A DNA stretch of 38,361 nt from Streptomyces benahoarensis (GTDB taxonomy: Bacteria; Actinomycetota; Actinomycetes; Streptomycetales; Streptomycetaceae). Made by a program: the position numbers and the translations under genes. This document shows, piece after piece, positions 1 to 9,654 of the stretch (position 1 is its first letter; each line of letters opens with the position of its first letter). Location of the stretch: positions 1 through 38,361 of the forward strand of contig NZ_VKJP01000020.1 in the NCBI RefSeq assembly GCF_007280575.1, written 5' to 3'. Under the pieces are notes generated by a model. The model did not search any database. It saw only the letters and a program-made list of their open reading frames with translations, and was not told the origin of the DNA.

Positions 1-979
1 CCCCCGCTTCCCCGGCCTGACCGCCCCGCAGGAGGGCCGCGCCGAGCGGTGTCAGGGTGTGCAGCACCGCGTTGCCGCGGCGGAGGGTGAGGAGGAGGCC
101 GGCGTCGCGGAGCACCGTCGCGTGTTGGCTGGCGGAGGCGAGGGAGACGTCGACGCGGCGGGCCAGTTCGGTGGTGGTGCAGCCGGCGCCGACGCCGCGG
201 AGGATCGCGGAGCGGGTCTGCCCGACGAGGCGCCCCAGGGAGCGGCCGGGCGCTGGTACGGGTGTGGCGCGTGGGGCCGGGTGATCGACGGGGTAAACCA
301 GCACCGGTGTGAGGTCCGGGTTGTGGAAGGTGACCGGCGTGCGGCGGCAGAAGTAGGACGGCATGAGGAGGAGCCCGCGTCCTCCCAGGTGGAGGTCGCG
401 GTCGACGGGGTAATCGATCTCCAGGACCGGGGCGCGCCAGCGCAGTGCCGACGGGAGGGTGGCGAGCAGCCGGTCGGCGCCGCCGTCGAGCAGGGTCCGG
501 CCCCGGGCGGCGCGGTCGGCTTCTATACGGGCCTGAAGTCGCGGCCAGTAGGGGGCGACGGCCGCCGCGTGGTAGCGCTGGAGGGCTCCGGCGAGATGGC
601 CGAGCTGCCGGGTGTCGCCGTCGCCCATGGCCCGTATCCAGGTGGGCAGCGTCCGGGTGCGGGCGAGCCCGGCCAGTTCGGTGTGGACGCGGGCGGGCGG
701 CGTCTCGCGCAGTGCGGACAGCGCGTCGTCGACGCCGAGTTGGCCCTCGGGCGGGGTGAGGAAATCCGGGAAATAGCCCCGGGTGGGGACGAGTGGCGCC
801 AGCAGCCGCGTTTCGCCGTTCAACTTTTCCCGGGTTTCCGCGCGCCATTTCCCGAAGGCCAGGCCGTCCCGCCGGTCACGGAGTCGGTGAAAACTTAAAA
901 TTGTTTCCCACAGCACATCGGGCCGTGCGGCTATCCGCACGCGGGCCAGATCGGGTCCACTGAAATGGACGCGTAACAC
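1..979 (-). CDS. ArsR-type winged-helix transcriptional regulator, partial (C-terminus beyond left edge)
   Basis: This open frame has no stop before the window edge, so it is partial (326 codons visible). It begins at GTG 979-977 (MLRVHFSGPDLARV), behind a G-rich stretch. The first two thirds match the N-terminal part of actinobacterial ArsR-like regulators of the DUF5937 kind (VRIAARPDVLWET ... LRDRRDGLAFGKW). A winged-helix follows at roughly residues 250-310 (GQTRSAILRGV, then TTTELARRVDVSLASASQHA, then LRDAGLLLTLRRGNAVLHTL), so it should bind DNA and repress. Codons 2 and 28 are TTA, the rare bldA-dependent leucine codon, and the first 60 codons are less GC-rich than the neighbours. The target and ligand are not evident; family members often regulate a neighbouring transporter, which would lie outside the window. 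Confidence 0.88.
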   Translation of the reverse strand, partial: MLRVHFSGPDLARVRIAARPDVLWETILSFHRLRDRRDGLAFGKWRAETREKLNGETRLLAPLVPTRGYFPDFLTPPEGQLGVDDALSALRETPPARVHTELAGLARTRTLPTWIRAMGDGDTRQLGHLAGALQRYHAAAVAPYWPRLQARIEADRAARGRTLLDGGADRLLATLPSALRWRAPVLEIDYPVDRDLHLGGRGLLLMPSYFCRRTPVTFHNPDLTPVLVYPVDHPAPRATPVPAPGRSLGRLVGQTRSAILRGVGAGCTTTELARRVDVSLASASQHATVLRDAGLLLTLRRGNAVLHTLTPLGAALLRGGQAGEAG

Positions 980-1365
980 CGAACCCCCACCCCTGGATAC
1001 CTCTGACGACCCCGACCGCCTGAGTATGCACGCCGATACGTGCGGTCACCATGCCCTTTTGGCCAGAGTTGAAAAGGGTCGCGCACAGGGGTGGACACCA
1101 GGAATGCTGTACTCAATTCAACGCCGGTGTACGCGGCCCGGATTGCTCGATCCCGTGGGGGGTGACGGGCATGGAACCGGCCGCGCCGCATTGCGTTGAA
1201 AGCCGCCCCCCACGCCGACAGGGGAGGCGGCGGCTCCCGAGGGGGGAGTTCGGAAAAAGCGAGGGCGGCACCTCCGCACGGGTGCCGCCCTCGTCCGCAT
1301 GACCCATCGGAGCGGAGATCCCCACTCCTCCAGCAGCCAGTCGAGGCGGTGTTCGCCCAACCGTG
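980..1365. other. Intergenic region with hairpins between regulator and haloperoxidase gene
   Basis: I see no gene here. It holds the presumed promoter of the leftward ArsR-type gene, a 7-bp inverted repeat CCCTTTT/AAAAGGG (1054-1060 and 1072-1078, 11-nt loop) that could be an operator, a GC-rich hairpin at 1202-1231, and the haloperoxidase terminator at 1251-1292. Confidence 0.5.
1251..1292 (-). terminator. Intrinsic terminator of the haloperoxidase gene
   Basis: A perfect 12-bp stem GAGGGCGGCACC/GGTGCCGCCCTC (1261-1272 and 1281-1292) with an 8-nt loop. Read on the - strand it is followed by GCTTTTTCC, a proper U-tract, about 75 nt beyond the stop at 1366. Its left arm and loop share 20 identical bases with the terminator at 5084-5116. 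Confidence 0.8.
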
Positions 1366-2430
1366 TCAGCGCTCCTGGAACAGCGACTGGGCGTGGTCCA
1401 GGCCGTACCTGGCGACATCGGTGCCCAGTTCGACCCCGGCCTCGTCCGCGAGTCGGGTGTGGATGCCCAGCCAGACCCGCGCGTCGATGTTCTCCCGCGT
1501 GAGCTGGTGCCATCCGGTGTAGGTGCGGACGACGCCTGGTGCGGTGGCGCTGGTCAGGGTGAACGGGGCAGTGCGCGGTCCTACGAGGGCGGTGAGAACG
1601 GTTTCCGCCGCACCTGCGTAGGTGTTGTGGCCGCTGGGGTGGTCCGGGTGCGCCGGGGTGGTGCGCAGTGGGGTCCATGACGGGTCGGCAGGGATCTCGC
1701 CGACGCCGGTTCGGATCGCGGTGACAGGGCGCCACAGCTGGTAGGTGTACTTGCTGTCGGAGGTGGCGATCTGGGTGTCCACCAGCGTGGCGTTGGCCAG
1801 GGCGACGAGTTCGGCCTGCTTGAGCAGCGGCTGGTGGGAGGTGGCGGTGAGCGCGACGCGAATCGGTTTGGTCCACAGGGTCGGCGAGGATTCGAACCAG
1901 AAGGTGGCCGTGCCGGTCTGCCGCGCGGTGCGTACGGTGCTGTTCAGTTCGCCGAAGTCTCGAACCTCCTTCAGGTCGGTCTGGTACCGCTTGGACGTCG
2001 GAGCGGGAGGCGCGGGCAGCCGGAACTGGCTGGCGCTCTTCAGCAGGAAGGGCCGGGCGAACCGGTTGCCGTTCCGGATGGCGGGGGCGAACGCGGGCGG
2101 GGTGGAAGGCACCAGCTCGACCAGGGCGCGGTGCACCGCGGCGGCCAGCGCCGCGTCCTGGTAGTCCCTACGGTCGACCCCGGACGGCACATGTTGCAAG
2201 GCCCGCGCCGCCGCGATCCAACTGACGGCCCACGTACGGTTGTTGGTCACCGGAGGGAGTGATGGGCCGGCCTTCGCGATCGTGTCAGCTGTGGTGTCGT
2301 ACCAGGCGAGCGCCACGGAGGTGCGACCGTTCCCAGGCGCAGGGGCGGCGGTGACGCTCGACGCTGCGCCGGTGGCGACCAGCAGTGCCGTGGAGGCCAC
2401 CAGGGCCACACGGGTCTTCGGGGAGTTCAT
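1366..2430 (-). CDS. Secreted vanadium-dependent haloperoxidase-like protein (PAP2 superfamily)
   Basis: 354 residues with an N-terminal Sec signal (hydrophobic VALVASTALLVATGAASS, likely cleaved near AAPAP at residues 29-32). The vanadate/phosphate-binding set of the PAP2/vanadium haloperoxidase fold is complete: K227-x6-R234 (KYTYQLWRP), P265-S266-G267-H268 (HPSGHNTYAGAAE) and R318-x5-H324 (ARVWLGIH). The family includes bromo- and chloroperoxidases and acid phosphatases, and the sequence alone does not separate halide oxidation from phosphatase activity. The start ATG has GGAG about 10 nt upstream. It lies 170 bp behind the secreted calcium-loop gene, separated by a 15-bp-stem hairpin, with no promoter of its own that I can see, so it is probably transcribed from the ECF-type promoter at 3337-3362. 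Confidence 0.85.
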   Translation of the reverse strand: MNSPKTRVALVASTALLVATGAASSVTAAPAPGNGRTSVALAWYDTTADTIAKAGPSLPPVTNNRTWAVSWIAAARALQHVPSGVDRRDYQDAALAAAVHRALVELVPSTPPAFAPAIRNGNRFARPFLLKSASQFRLPAPPAPTSKRYQTDLKEVRDFGELNSTVRTARQTGTATFWFESSPTLWTKPIRVALTATSHQPLLKQAELVALANATLVDTQIATSDSKYTYQLWRPVTAIRTGVGEIPADPSWTPLRTTPAHPDHPSGHNTYAGAAETVLTALVGPRTAPFTLTSATAPGVVRTYTGWHQLTRENIDARVWLGIHTRLADEAGVELGTDVARYGLDHAQSLFQER

Positions 2431-2445
2431 GGGAGTAGCTCCTCA

Positions 2446-2480
2446 CAGGGGGTGGGGCCGGGTGTCGGCCCCACCCCCTG
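2446..2480 (-). terminator. Strong hairpin between the two secreted-protein genes
   Basis: A perfect inverted repeat with 15-bp arms (2446-2460 and 2466-2480) and a 5-nt loop, core GGGGGTGGGGCCG/CGGCCCCACCCCC. It sits between the stop of the calcium-loop gene (2601) and the haloperoxidase start (2430), 16 nt before that ATG. There is no U-tract, so it may be a partial terminator or mRNA-stabilising stem that sets unequal expression of the two genes. Confidence 0.6.
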
Positions 2481-2600
2481 CCCGCGGAGCGGGATGCCAC
2501 TGCGGGCAGGGGCGGTCTTCGGTATGGCCGGGCGTGCGCCGGCGGTGATGTATCCGGGGAACTGGCGAGCCCGGGCGGCGCCCTGATGACCTGGCGGGGA

Positions 2601-3296
2601 TCAGGCGGGGTCGGCGTTGATGTGGAAGGGGACGGTGACGATGTTGGAGGCGACGCCCATCAGAGCCAGGTCCTTGGCGTCGGTCTTCCCATCGCCGTTG
2701 AGGTCCTTCACGACGTTGGGTGCGTCGTTGTAGATGCCGTCGTGGTTGAGGTCGCCGACGACGGCCACGGTCAGGGTGGTGTCGACCTTCTGCCCCGCGA
2801 TGGGGGCGCCCACGATCCAGGTGTCCCACAGTTCGGTCTTGTCCGGGGTGCGGTTGGTGACGCCGGAGAGGTTGAACAGGTTGGCCAGGTTGGTGCCGGG
2901 CCCGGAGAAGCCGGGGAGGGTGCTGTTGGTGGTGGAGTCCAGCACGACCAGTCCAGGGATCTTGTCGTCCTGGCCGGTGGAGAACGTGCTGGGGAAGGGG
3001 GCGATGTTGTTGTGCGCGGCCGGGCCGGTGAGCTGGAGCCCGTTGAAGCCGGTCTGGGCCAGGGTCTTGCCCCGGAAGGAGAGCTTCAGGTCCACGAACC
3101 AGCCCTTGCCCTCCACGCCCGCGTTGTCCCCGCTCTTGGGCGCGAGGACCTCCACCTTGACCGGGTGCGATGTGGTGGCGGCGGACGTGTCCGGGCTTGA
3201 GGCGTTCGCGCCGGACAGCGCGGAGGCCGCGACGCCCAGGCCGAGGACCATGGTCGCACCCGCGCCGAGGGTCCAGCCGAGCTTCTTCTTGCTCAT
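2601..3296 (-). CDS. Secreted protein with two EF-hand/dockerin-like calcium loops
   Basis: 231 residues. An N-terminal signal peptide (MSKKKLGWTL, then a hydrophobic stretch to about residue 30) points to export. I do not recognise the main body (residues 45-180). The C-terminal part carries two calcium-loop motifs, D182-L-N184-H-D186-G-I-Y-N-D191 and D198-L-N200-G-D202-G-K-T-D206-A-K-D209-L. The second resembles half of a type I dockerin repeat, but the pair is too close together for a classic dockerin. The start is clear: AGGAGA lies 10 nt before the ATG. A TGAAC-N15-GTCGTA promoter lies about 40 bp upstream, shared in sequence with the divergent sigma-factor side. It is probably the first gene of a two-gene unit with the haloperoxidase. 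The function is unknown. Confidence 0.8.
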   Translation of the reverse strand: MSKKKLGWTLGAGATMVLGLGVAASALSGANASSPDTSAATTSHPVKVEVLAPKSGDNAGVEGKGWFVDLKLSFRGKTLAQTGFNGLQLTGPAAHNNIAPFPSTFSTGQDDKIPGLVVLDSTTNSTLPGFSGPGTNLANLFNLSGVTNRTPDKTELWDTWIVGAPIAGQKVDTTLTVAVVGDLNHDGIYNDAPNVVKDLNGDGKTDAKDLALMGVASNIVTVPFHINADPA

Positions 3297-3336
3297 GACG
3301 TGTTCTCCTGAGTGTTGAGAGGCTTGCGGTCATGCG

Positions 3337-3362
3337 TACGACCACCTGCGGCACCCGGTTCA
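3337..3362 (-). promoter_or_regulatory. ECF-type promoter for the secreted-protein genes
   Basis: On the - strand: TGAAC (3362-3358), 15 nt, GTCGTA (3342-3337). The -35 AAC core and a -10 with CGT are typical of ECF sigma promoters, and the start codon at 3296 gives a leader of roughly 35 nt. The same motif and spacing occur at 3597-3622. Confidence 0.65.
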
Positions 3363-3596
3363 GTCCTCAGGCCGACCAGTAATGCTTTCTTGGGTGGCGC
3401 GCGCCGGGGGCTGGTCACGGTCGCGTTCCTGCGGTTCCTTGTCCCTACGGCTCCGGACGAGGATGCCGTCCGGCGCGCCCGTGGTCTCCACGCCGACCCC
3501 GCGTCTGCACGCCCGTGCACACCCCTGCCAAAAAGCGCCGACGGGCCTTCGCTCGAACGGACGGCGAGAACCTGAGTTCATCCGCTGCCTGCAAGG

Positions 3597-3622
3597 TGAA
3601 CTCAAACTCCCAGCTCGTCGTA
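3597..3622 (+). promoter_or_regulatory. ECF-type promoter for sigma/anti-sigma genes
   Basis: TGAAC (3597-3601), 15 nt, GTCGTA (3617-3622), identical in both boxes and in spacing to the - strand motif at 3337-3362. This suggests that the sigma factor activates its own operon. Confidence 0.6.
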
Positions 3623-3843
3623 TACGTAGCCGCGAGGGCACACGATCAGTGCCTCAGGACACAAGAAGCCGCATGTCGCAGCCGTCCTCGAAGACGGCGC
3701 GGCCAGTGCGGTCAGGTATGGAAGTGAGTCGGATGGATCGGATCTGGTTCCGCGCCTCCCCGGGGCGCGGACTGTCCACCGCCTGTAGCCCGGGCCCGGC
3801 GATGCTCCAAGCGACCCCAGCCTGCGAGACGAGGACATCGAGC

Positions 3844-4353
3844 GTGACGCCGGACGAGCAGTTGATGACTGCGTTGTACACCGAGCACCACGATGTGCTG
3901 CTCTCCTTCGTGCGCAGATATGTGCGCAGTCCCGAGCAGGCGGAGGACATCGTGCAGGAGACGCTGCTGCGGGCGTGGCGCAGCATCGACAGGATCGAGG
4001 CACACCACGTCACCATCCGCTCGTATCTCTTCACGATCGCCCGCAACGTGCTCACCGACGGCTGGCGCGCTGAGCAGCGACGTCCGGAACCGCTCTACAA
4101 CAACGAGGCACTCGCGGCCATACCTTCCGCCGATGATGTGGAGGCGGCGCTGGAGGGGCACGTGATCACCGCAGCGTTGGAGCGCTTGTCCAGCGAGCAT
4201 CGTGACGTGATCCAGGCGCTGTACTTCGAGGGGCTGACCGTCGCCGAGTCCGCGTCACGGCTCACGATCCCGGAGGGGACGGTCAAGTCCCGCGCTTACT
4301 ACGCCGTACGCAACCTGCGCGCAGCCTTTGAAGAAATGGGAGTTCTACGGTGA
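3844..4353 (+). CDS. ECF-family RNA polymerase sigma factor
   Basis: 169 residues from GTG 3844 (VTPDEQLMTALYTEHHDVLL). Region 2 is at about residues 10-80, with LLSFVRRYVRSPEQAEDIVQ followed by ETLLRAWRSI, then IRSYLFTIARNVLTDGWR. Region 4 is at about 110-165 (ERLSSEHRDVIQALYFEGLT, then IPEGTVKSRAYYAVRNLRAA). The frame is open far upstream, but the sigma signature begins only here; ATG 3865 and ATG 3804 are alternative starts. The stop overlaps the anti-sigma start by 4 bp (GTGA), so the pair is translationally coupled. It should direct polymerase to the two TGAAC-N15-GTCGTA sites nearby when released from the anti-sigma factor. I cannot name the ECF subgroup. Confidence 0.92.
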   Translation: MTPDEQLMTALYTEHHDVLLSFVRRYVRSPEQAEDIVQETLLRAWRSIDRIEAHHVTIRSYLFTIARNVLTDGWRAEQRRPEPLYNNEALAAIPSADDVEAALEGHVITAALERLSSEHRDVIQALYFEGLTVAESASRLTIPEGTVKSRAYYAVRNLRAAFEEMGVLR

Positions 4354-5042
4354 GCACCGACCACGATGACGTGCGCATGCTGATCGGCGCGTATGTGCTG
4401 GGCGGTCTCAGCGAGACCGACCGCCGCGTCCTGGAGTCCCACCTGCCCACGTGCCGGGAATGCCGTGACGAGCTCGCGCGCTCGGCCCCGCTGGCGGGAC
4501 TGCTCCGCCGTTCCCCGGGCATGCCCGCGCCTCGTCTCCAGGCCACGCGCGAGGCCGACGCCGATGCGGCGCCCCCGGCTTCGTCGGCCGGGCTCGGCCG
4601 TCTGCTGGAGCAGGTCCGCGCCGGCGATGTCGCACGCAGGCGCCGGGCTCGTCGGCAGTGGCTGGCATTGGCTGCGGCTCTGATCGTGGTTGCCGGGCTC
4701 GGACTGGGGTCGATGCTGTCGTTCCCGCACTCGGCCGACCCGGCCACGGCCTTCACCTCAGCCGCCGAGTACTCCGTGTCCGGCAGTGCCACGCTCACGG
4801 CCAAGCCCTGGGGCACTGCGGTGAGCGTCACGCTGGCCGACCTGCCCGCAGGAGCACCAGGACCCTTCGTCCTCCAGGTCTCCTCGGTAGACGGCCGCAA
4901 GGAGCAGGCGGCCACCTGGGGGATCACTCCCAACGGCAGCGCCGCCGTGACGGGGGCGAGTGCCCTGCACCTTCCCGACATCCGATCCATCTCCGTGATG
5001 GACCATGCGGGACGCCTGGTCGCCACGACCCGACCACTCTGA
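4350..5042 (+). CDS. Membrane anti-sigma factor with zinc-binding ZAS domain
   Basis: 230 residues from GTG 4350, overlapping the sigma gene. The N-terminal zinc-binding anti-sigma domain has H5 and the H31-x3-C35-x2-C38 motif (HLPTCRECRDEL). An Ala/Pro-rich linker follows, then an arginine-rich stop and one membrane helix near residues 104-124 (WLALAAALIVVAGLGLGSML), and an extracytoplasmic domain of RskA type (AEYSVSGSATLTAKPWG ... GPFVLQV). It should hold the ECF sigma factor at the membrane until a signal, perhaps regulated proteolysis, releases it. The HxxxCxxC triad is compatible with redox or zinc sensing, but the sequence does not show the signal. Confidence 0.9.
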   Translation: MSTDHDDVRMLIGAYVLGGLSETDRRVLESHLPTCRECRDELARSAPLAGLLRRSPGMPAPRLQATREADADAAPPASSAGLGRLLEQVRAGDVARRRRARRQWLALAAALIVVAGLGLGSMLSFPHSADPATAFTSAAEYSVSGSATLTAKPWGTAVSVTLADLPAGAPGPFVLQVSSVDGRKEQAATWGITPNGSAAVTGASALHLPDIRSISVMDHAGRLVATTRPL

Positions 5043-5071
5043 GACTGACGCGCTCCCGATGGTCCCCAGCC

Positions 5072-5116
5072 GCAAAAAAATCCGAGGGCGGCACCTCCGC
5101 ACAAGGTGCCGCCCTC
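5072..5116 (-). terminator. Intrinsic terminator of ppdK, also positioned after the anti-sigma gene
   Basis: A perfect 12-bp stem GAGGGCGGCACC/GGTGCCGCCCTC (5084-5095 and 5105-5116) with a 9-nt loop. On the - strand it is followed by GGATTTTTTTGCGG, an ideal U-tract for ppdK, which ends at 5237. On + it lies 42 nt after the anti-sigma stop without a U-run. Twenty bases (CGAGGGCGGCACCTCCGCAC) are identical to the terminator at 1260-1279. Confidence 0.85.
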
Positions 5117-5236
5117 GTTGGGTTCCGGAGTCCGGCGAGGGGCGGGTGAGGGTCGGGCGCCCGGCCGCCGGCTCCGGTGGTGCGTTTCCGGGGCGCCACG
5201 GTGCGCTCGGCATCCGTGGGGCCCCGGAAGCTCGGT

Positions 5237-7972
<2,736 letters not shown>

Positions 7973-8461
7973 GGGACTGGACTCCTCGCGGATGGCTGCC
8001 CTGACGGCGAGGAACATACCCAGATCGCAGGCATCTGGGTACGTCCACTTGGTCGACATCCGTACGTAACCGCCCGTCCGCCACCGGATCGAAAGAGATA
8101 TCTCCTTGGCGAGTGAATACATCACTTGAATGGACGTGCGCGGAGTGTTGCCGAATTGCGCATCTCCCTCACTCTCTGGAGTTCATCACTACGAGTAATG
8201 AACATCAACTACGTGGCACCCAGTGCCAGCATTGGAGAGATGGACCCCGCGCGGATCGCTCATCTGAGCACAGGGGCTATCAGGGGTGGCGAGAATCACG
8301 CGCTCGGACGGGCTGCGGTCCCATCATTCGAGCACTCTCGGGTCCGATTCCGGATCTCTGCCAGGTGGCCGGGGCGCCCGGTCGGCCCATGCCTCCAGGA
8401 CGCGGCGGCCCCGGGCGGGAAAGCTGGCGGGCAAGCAGCACCCCACGGCAAGGAGTGAGCG
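7973..8461. other. Divergent ppdK/reductase intergenic region with several palindromes
   Basis: I see no supported gene. Four palindromic elements occur: TACCCAGAT-N7-ATCTGGGTA (8017-8041), AGTGA-N5-TCACT (8112-8126), GTTCAT-N11-ATGAAC (8181-8203) and TGGCAC-CCA-GTGCCA (8214-8228). The reductase gene has AAGGAG 7 nt before its ATG. A 110-codon + frame ending near 8458 has mixed codon use and no recognisable product. Confidence 0.5.
8017..8041 (-). promoter_or_regulatory. Inverted repeat in the ppdK upstream/leader region
   Basis: Perfect 9-bp arms TACCCAGAT and ATCTGGGTA separated by 7 nt, 45-69 bp before the chosen ppdK start. The symmetry and AT-containing arms fit a repressor operator or a leader hairpin. 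I do not recognise the protein that would bind it. Confidence 0.5.
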
Positions 8462-9553
8462 ATGGCCCGCCCGCACGACAGCCACGACGCCGGACCCGAG
8501 GACGCCGCCCCCACAGCAGGAGGAGCCGCGTCCGCCACCGGCGACGGCGTCGGCAACACCGCCTACGGCCGCAAGCCGTTCTCCCGTTCCCGCAGCCACT
8601 TCGCCGACCGCATCACCGCCGACGGCCGGTTCGGTTGGCCGGTCGAGGCGGGGCGCTACCGGCTGATCGCCAGCCGCGCCTGCCCCTGGGCGAGCCGGGT
8701 GGTGATCTCCCGGCGGCTGCTCGGGCTGGAGGACGCGCTGTCCCTGGGGATCGTCGACCCGATCCAGGACGACCGCAGCTGGCGCTTCACCCTCGACCCC
8801 GGCGGCCGCGACCCCGTCCTCGGCATCCGCTTCCTGAGCGAGGCGTACGACCGGCGGGAGACGGGATACCCGGGCGGGGTCAGCGTCCCGGCGGTCGTGG
8901 ACGTACCGAGCGGACAGCTCGTCACCAACGATTTCCGGCAGATCACGCTCGACCTGGCCACCGAGTGGCGGGCGCTGCACCGGCCCGGGGCGCCCGACCT
9001 CTACCCCGAGGCGCTGCGCGACGAGATCGACGAGGTGATGGAGGGCGTCTACCGGGACGTCAACAACGGGGTCTACCGCGCCGGGTTCGCGACCGGGCAG
9101 GAGGAGTACGACACGGCGTACGCGGCGGTGTTCCGGCGGCTGGACCTGCTGTCGGAGCGGCTGGCCGAGCGGCGCTACCTCGTCGGGGACACGATCACCG
9201 AGGCCGATATCCGGCTCTTCACCACGCTGGTGCGGTTCGACCCCGTCTACCACGGCCACTTCAAGTGCAACCGCTTCAAGCTGGCCGAGGACCCGGTGCT
9301 GTGGGCGTACGCGAAGGACCTCTACCAGACGCCCGGGTTCGGCGACACCGTCGACTTCCACCACATCAAGCAGCACTACTACCGGGTGCACACCGGCGTG
9401 AACCCGACCGGGATCGTGCCGGACGGCCCGGAGCTGGACGGCTGGCTGACGCCACACCACCGCGAGGAGATGGGCGGCCGCCCGTTCGGCGACGGCACCC
9501 CGCCCGGACCGGTACCGGCGGCCGAGGTGGTGCCGCCGAGCGGACGGCCGTGA
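8462..9553 (+). CDS. Glutathionyl-hydroquinone reductase-like protein (GST omega/Xi type)
   Basis: 363 residues from ATG 8462, with AAGGAG 7 nt upstream. The thioredoxin-like N-terminal domain has the catalytic cysteine in RLIASRACPWASRVV (C74, CPW). An all-helical GST C-terminal domain follows (ITEADIRLFTTLVRFDPVY, then HGHFKCNRFKLAEDP), typical of YqjG/ECM4-type enzymes that reductively deglutathionylate hydroquinones. Actinomycetes make mycothiol rather than glutathione, so the true thiol cofactor is likely mycothiol; this is inference. A disordered Ala/Gly-rich extension of about 35 residues precedes the domain and a Pro-rich tail follows. It stands alone, divergent from ppdK and convergent with dusB. 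Confidence 0.88.
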   Translation: MARPHDSHDAGPEDAAPTAGGAASATGDGVGNTAYGRKPFSRSRSHFADRITADGRFGWPVEAGRYRLIASRACPWASRVVISRRLLGLEDALSLGIVDPIQDDRSWRFTLDPGGRDPVLGIRFLSEAYDRRETGYPGGVSVPAVVDVPSGQLVTNDFRQITLDLATEWRALHRPGAPDLYPEALRDEIDEVMEGVYRDVNNGVYRAGFATGQEEYDTAYAAVFRRLDLLSERLAERRYLVGDTITEADIRLFTTLVRFDPVYHGHFKCNRFKLAEDPVLWAYAKDLYQTPGFGDTVDFHHIKQHYYRVHTGVNPTGIVPDGPELDGWLTPHHREEMGGRPFGDGTPPGPVPAAEVVPPSGRP

Positions 9554-9654
9554 GCGCGCGGGCGTCCGGCGCGGCGGCCCCGGCCGGGCGGCGGCGGGCG
9601 CCGGGCCGGGCGGGCGCGGAACCAGCTGGTCCGGTGCGGGTGCCGGGCCGGGGC

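Larger units (their letters stand above)
3297..3843. other. Divergent regulatory region of the ECF module
   Basis: No convincing gene lies in these 547 bp. Open frames reaching in from the sigma-factor gene have no sigma-like sequence before about 3844. The region contains the leftward promoter (3337-3362) and the rightward promoter (3597-3622). If the latter is used, the sigma-factor mRNA has a leader of about 210 nt. Confidence 0.6.

Noticed and set aside
59..898. 279-codon open frame on + at the left edge
   Set aside because: It is antisense to the ArsR-type regulator, whose winged-helix and DUF5937-like sequence are clear on -.
8126..8458. 110-codon frame before the reductase gene
   Set aside because: Third positions are mixed, no good ribosome-binding site is present, and no recognisable product results. 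It covers palindromes better explained as regulatory.
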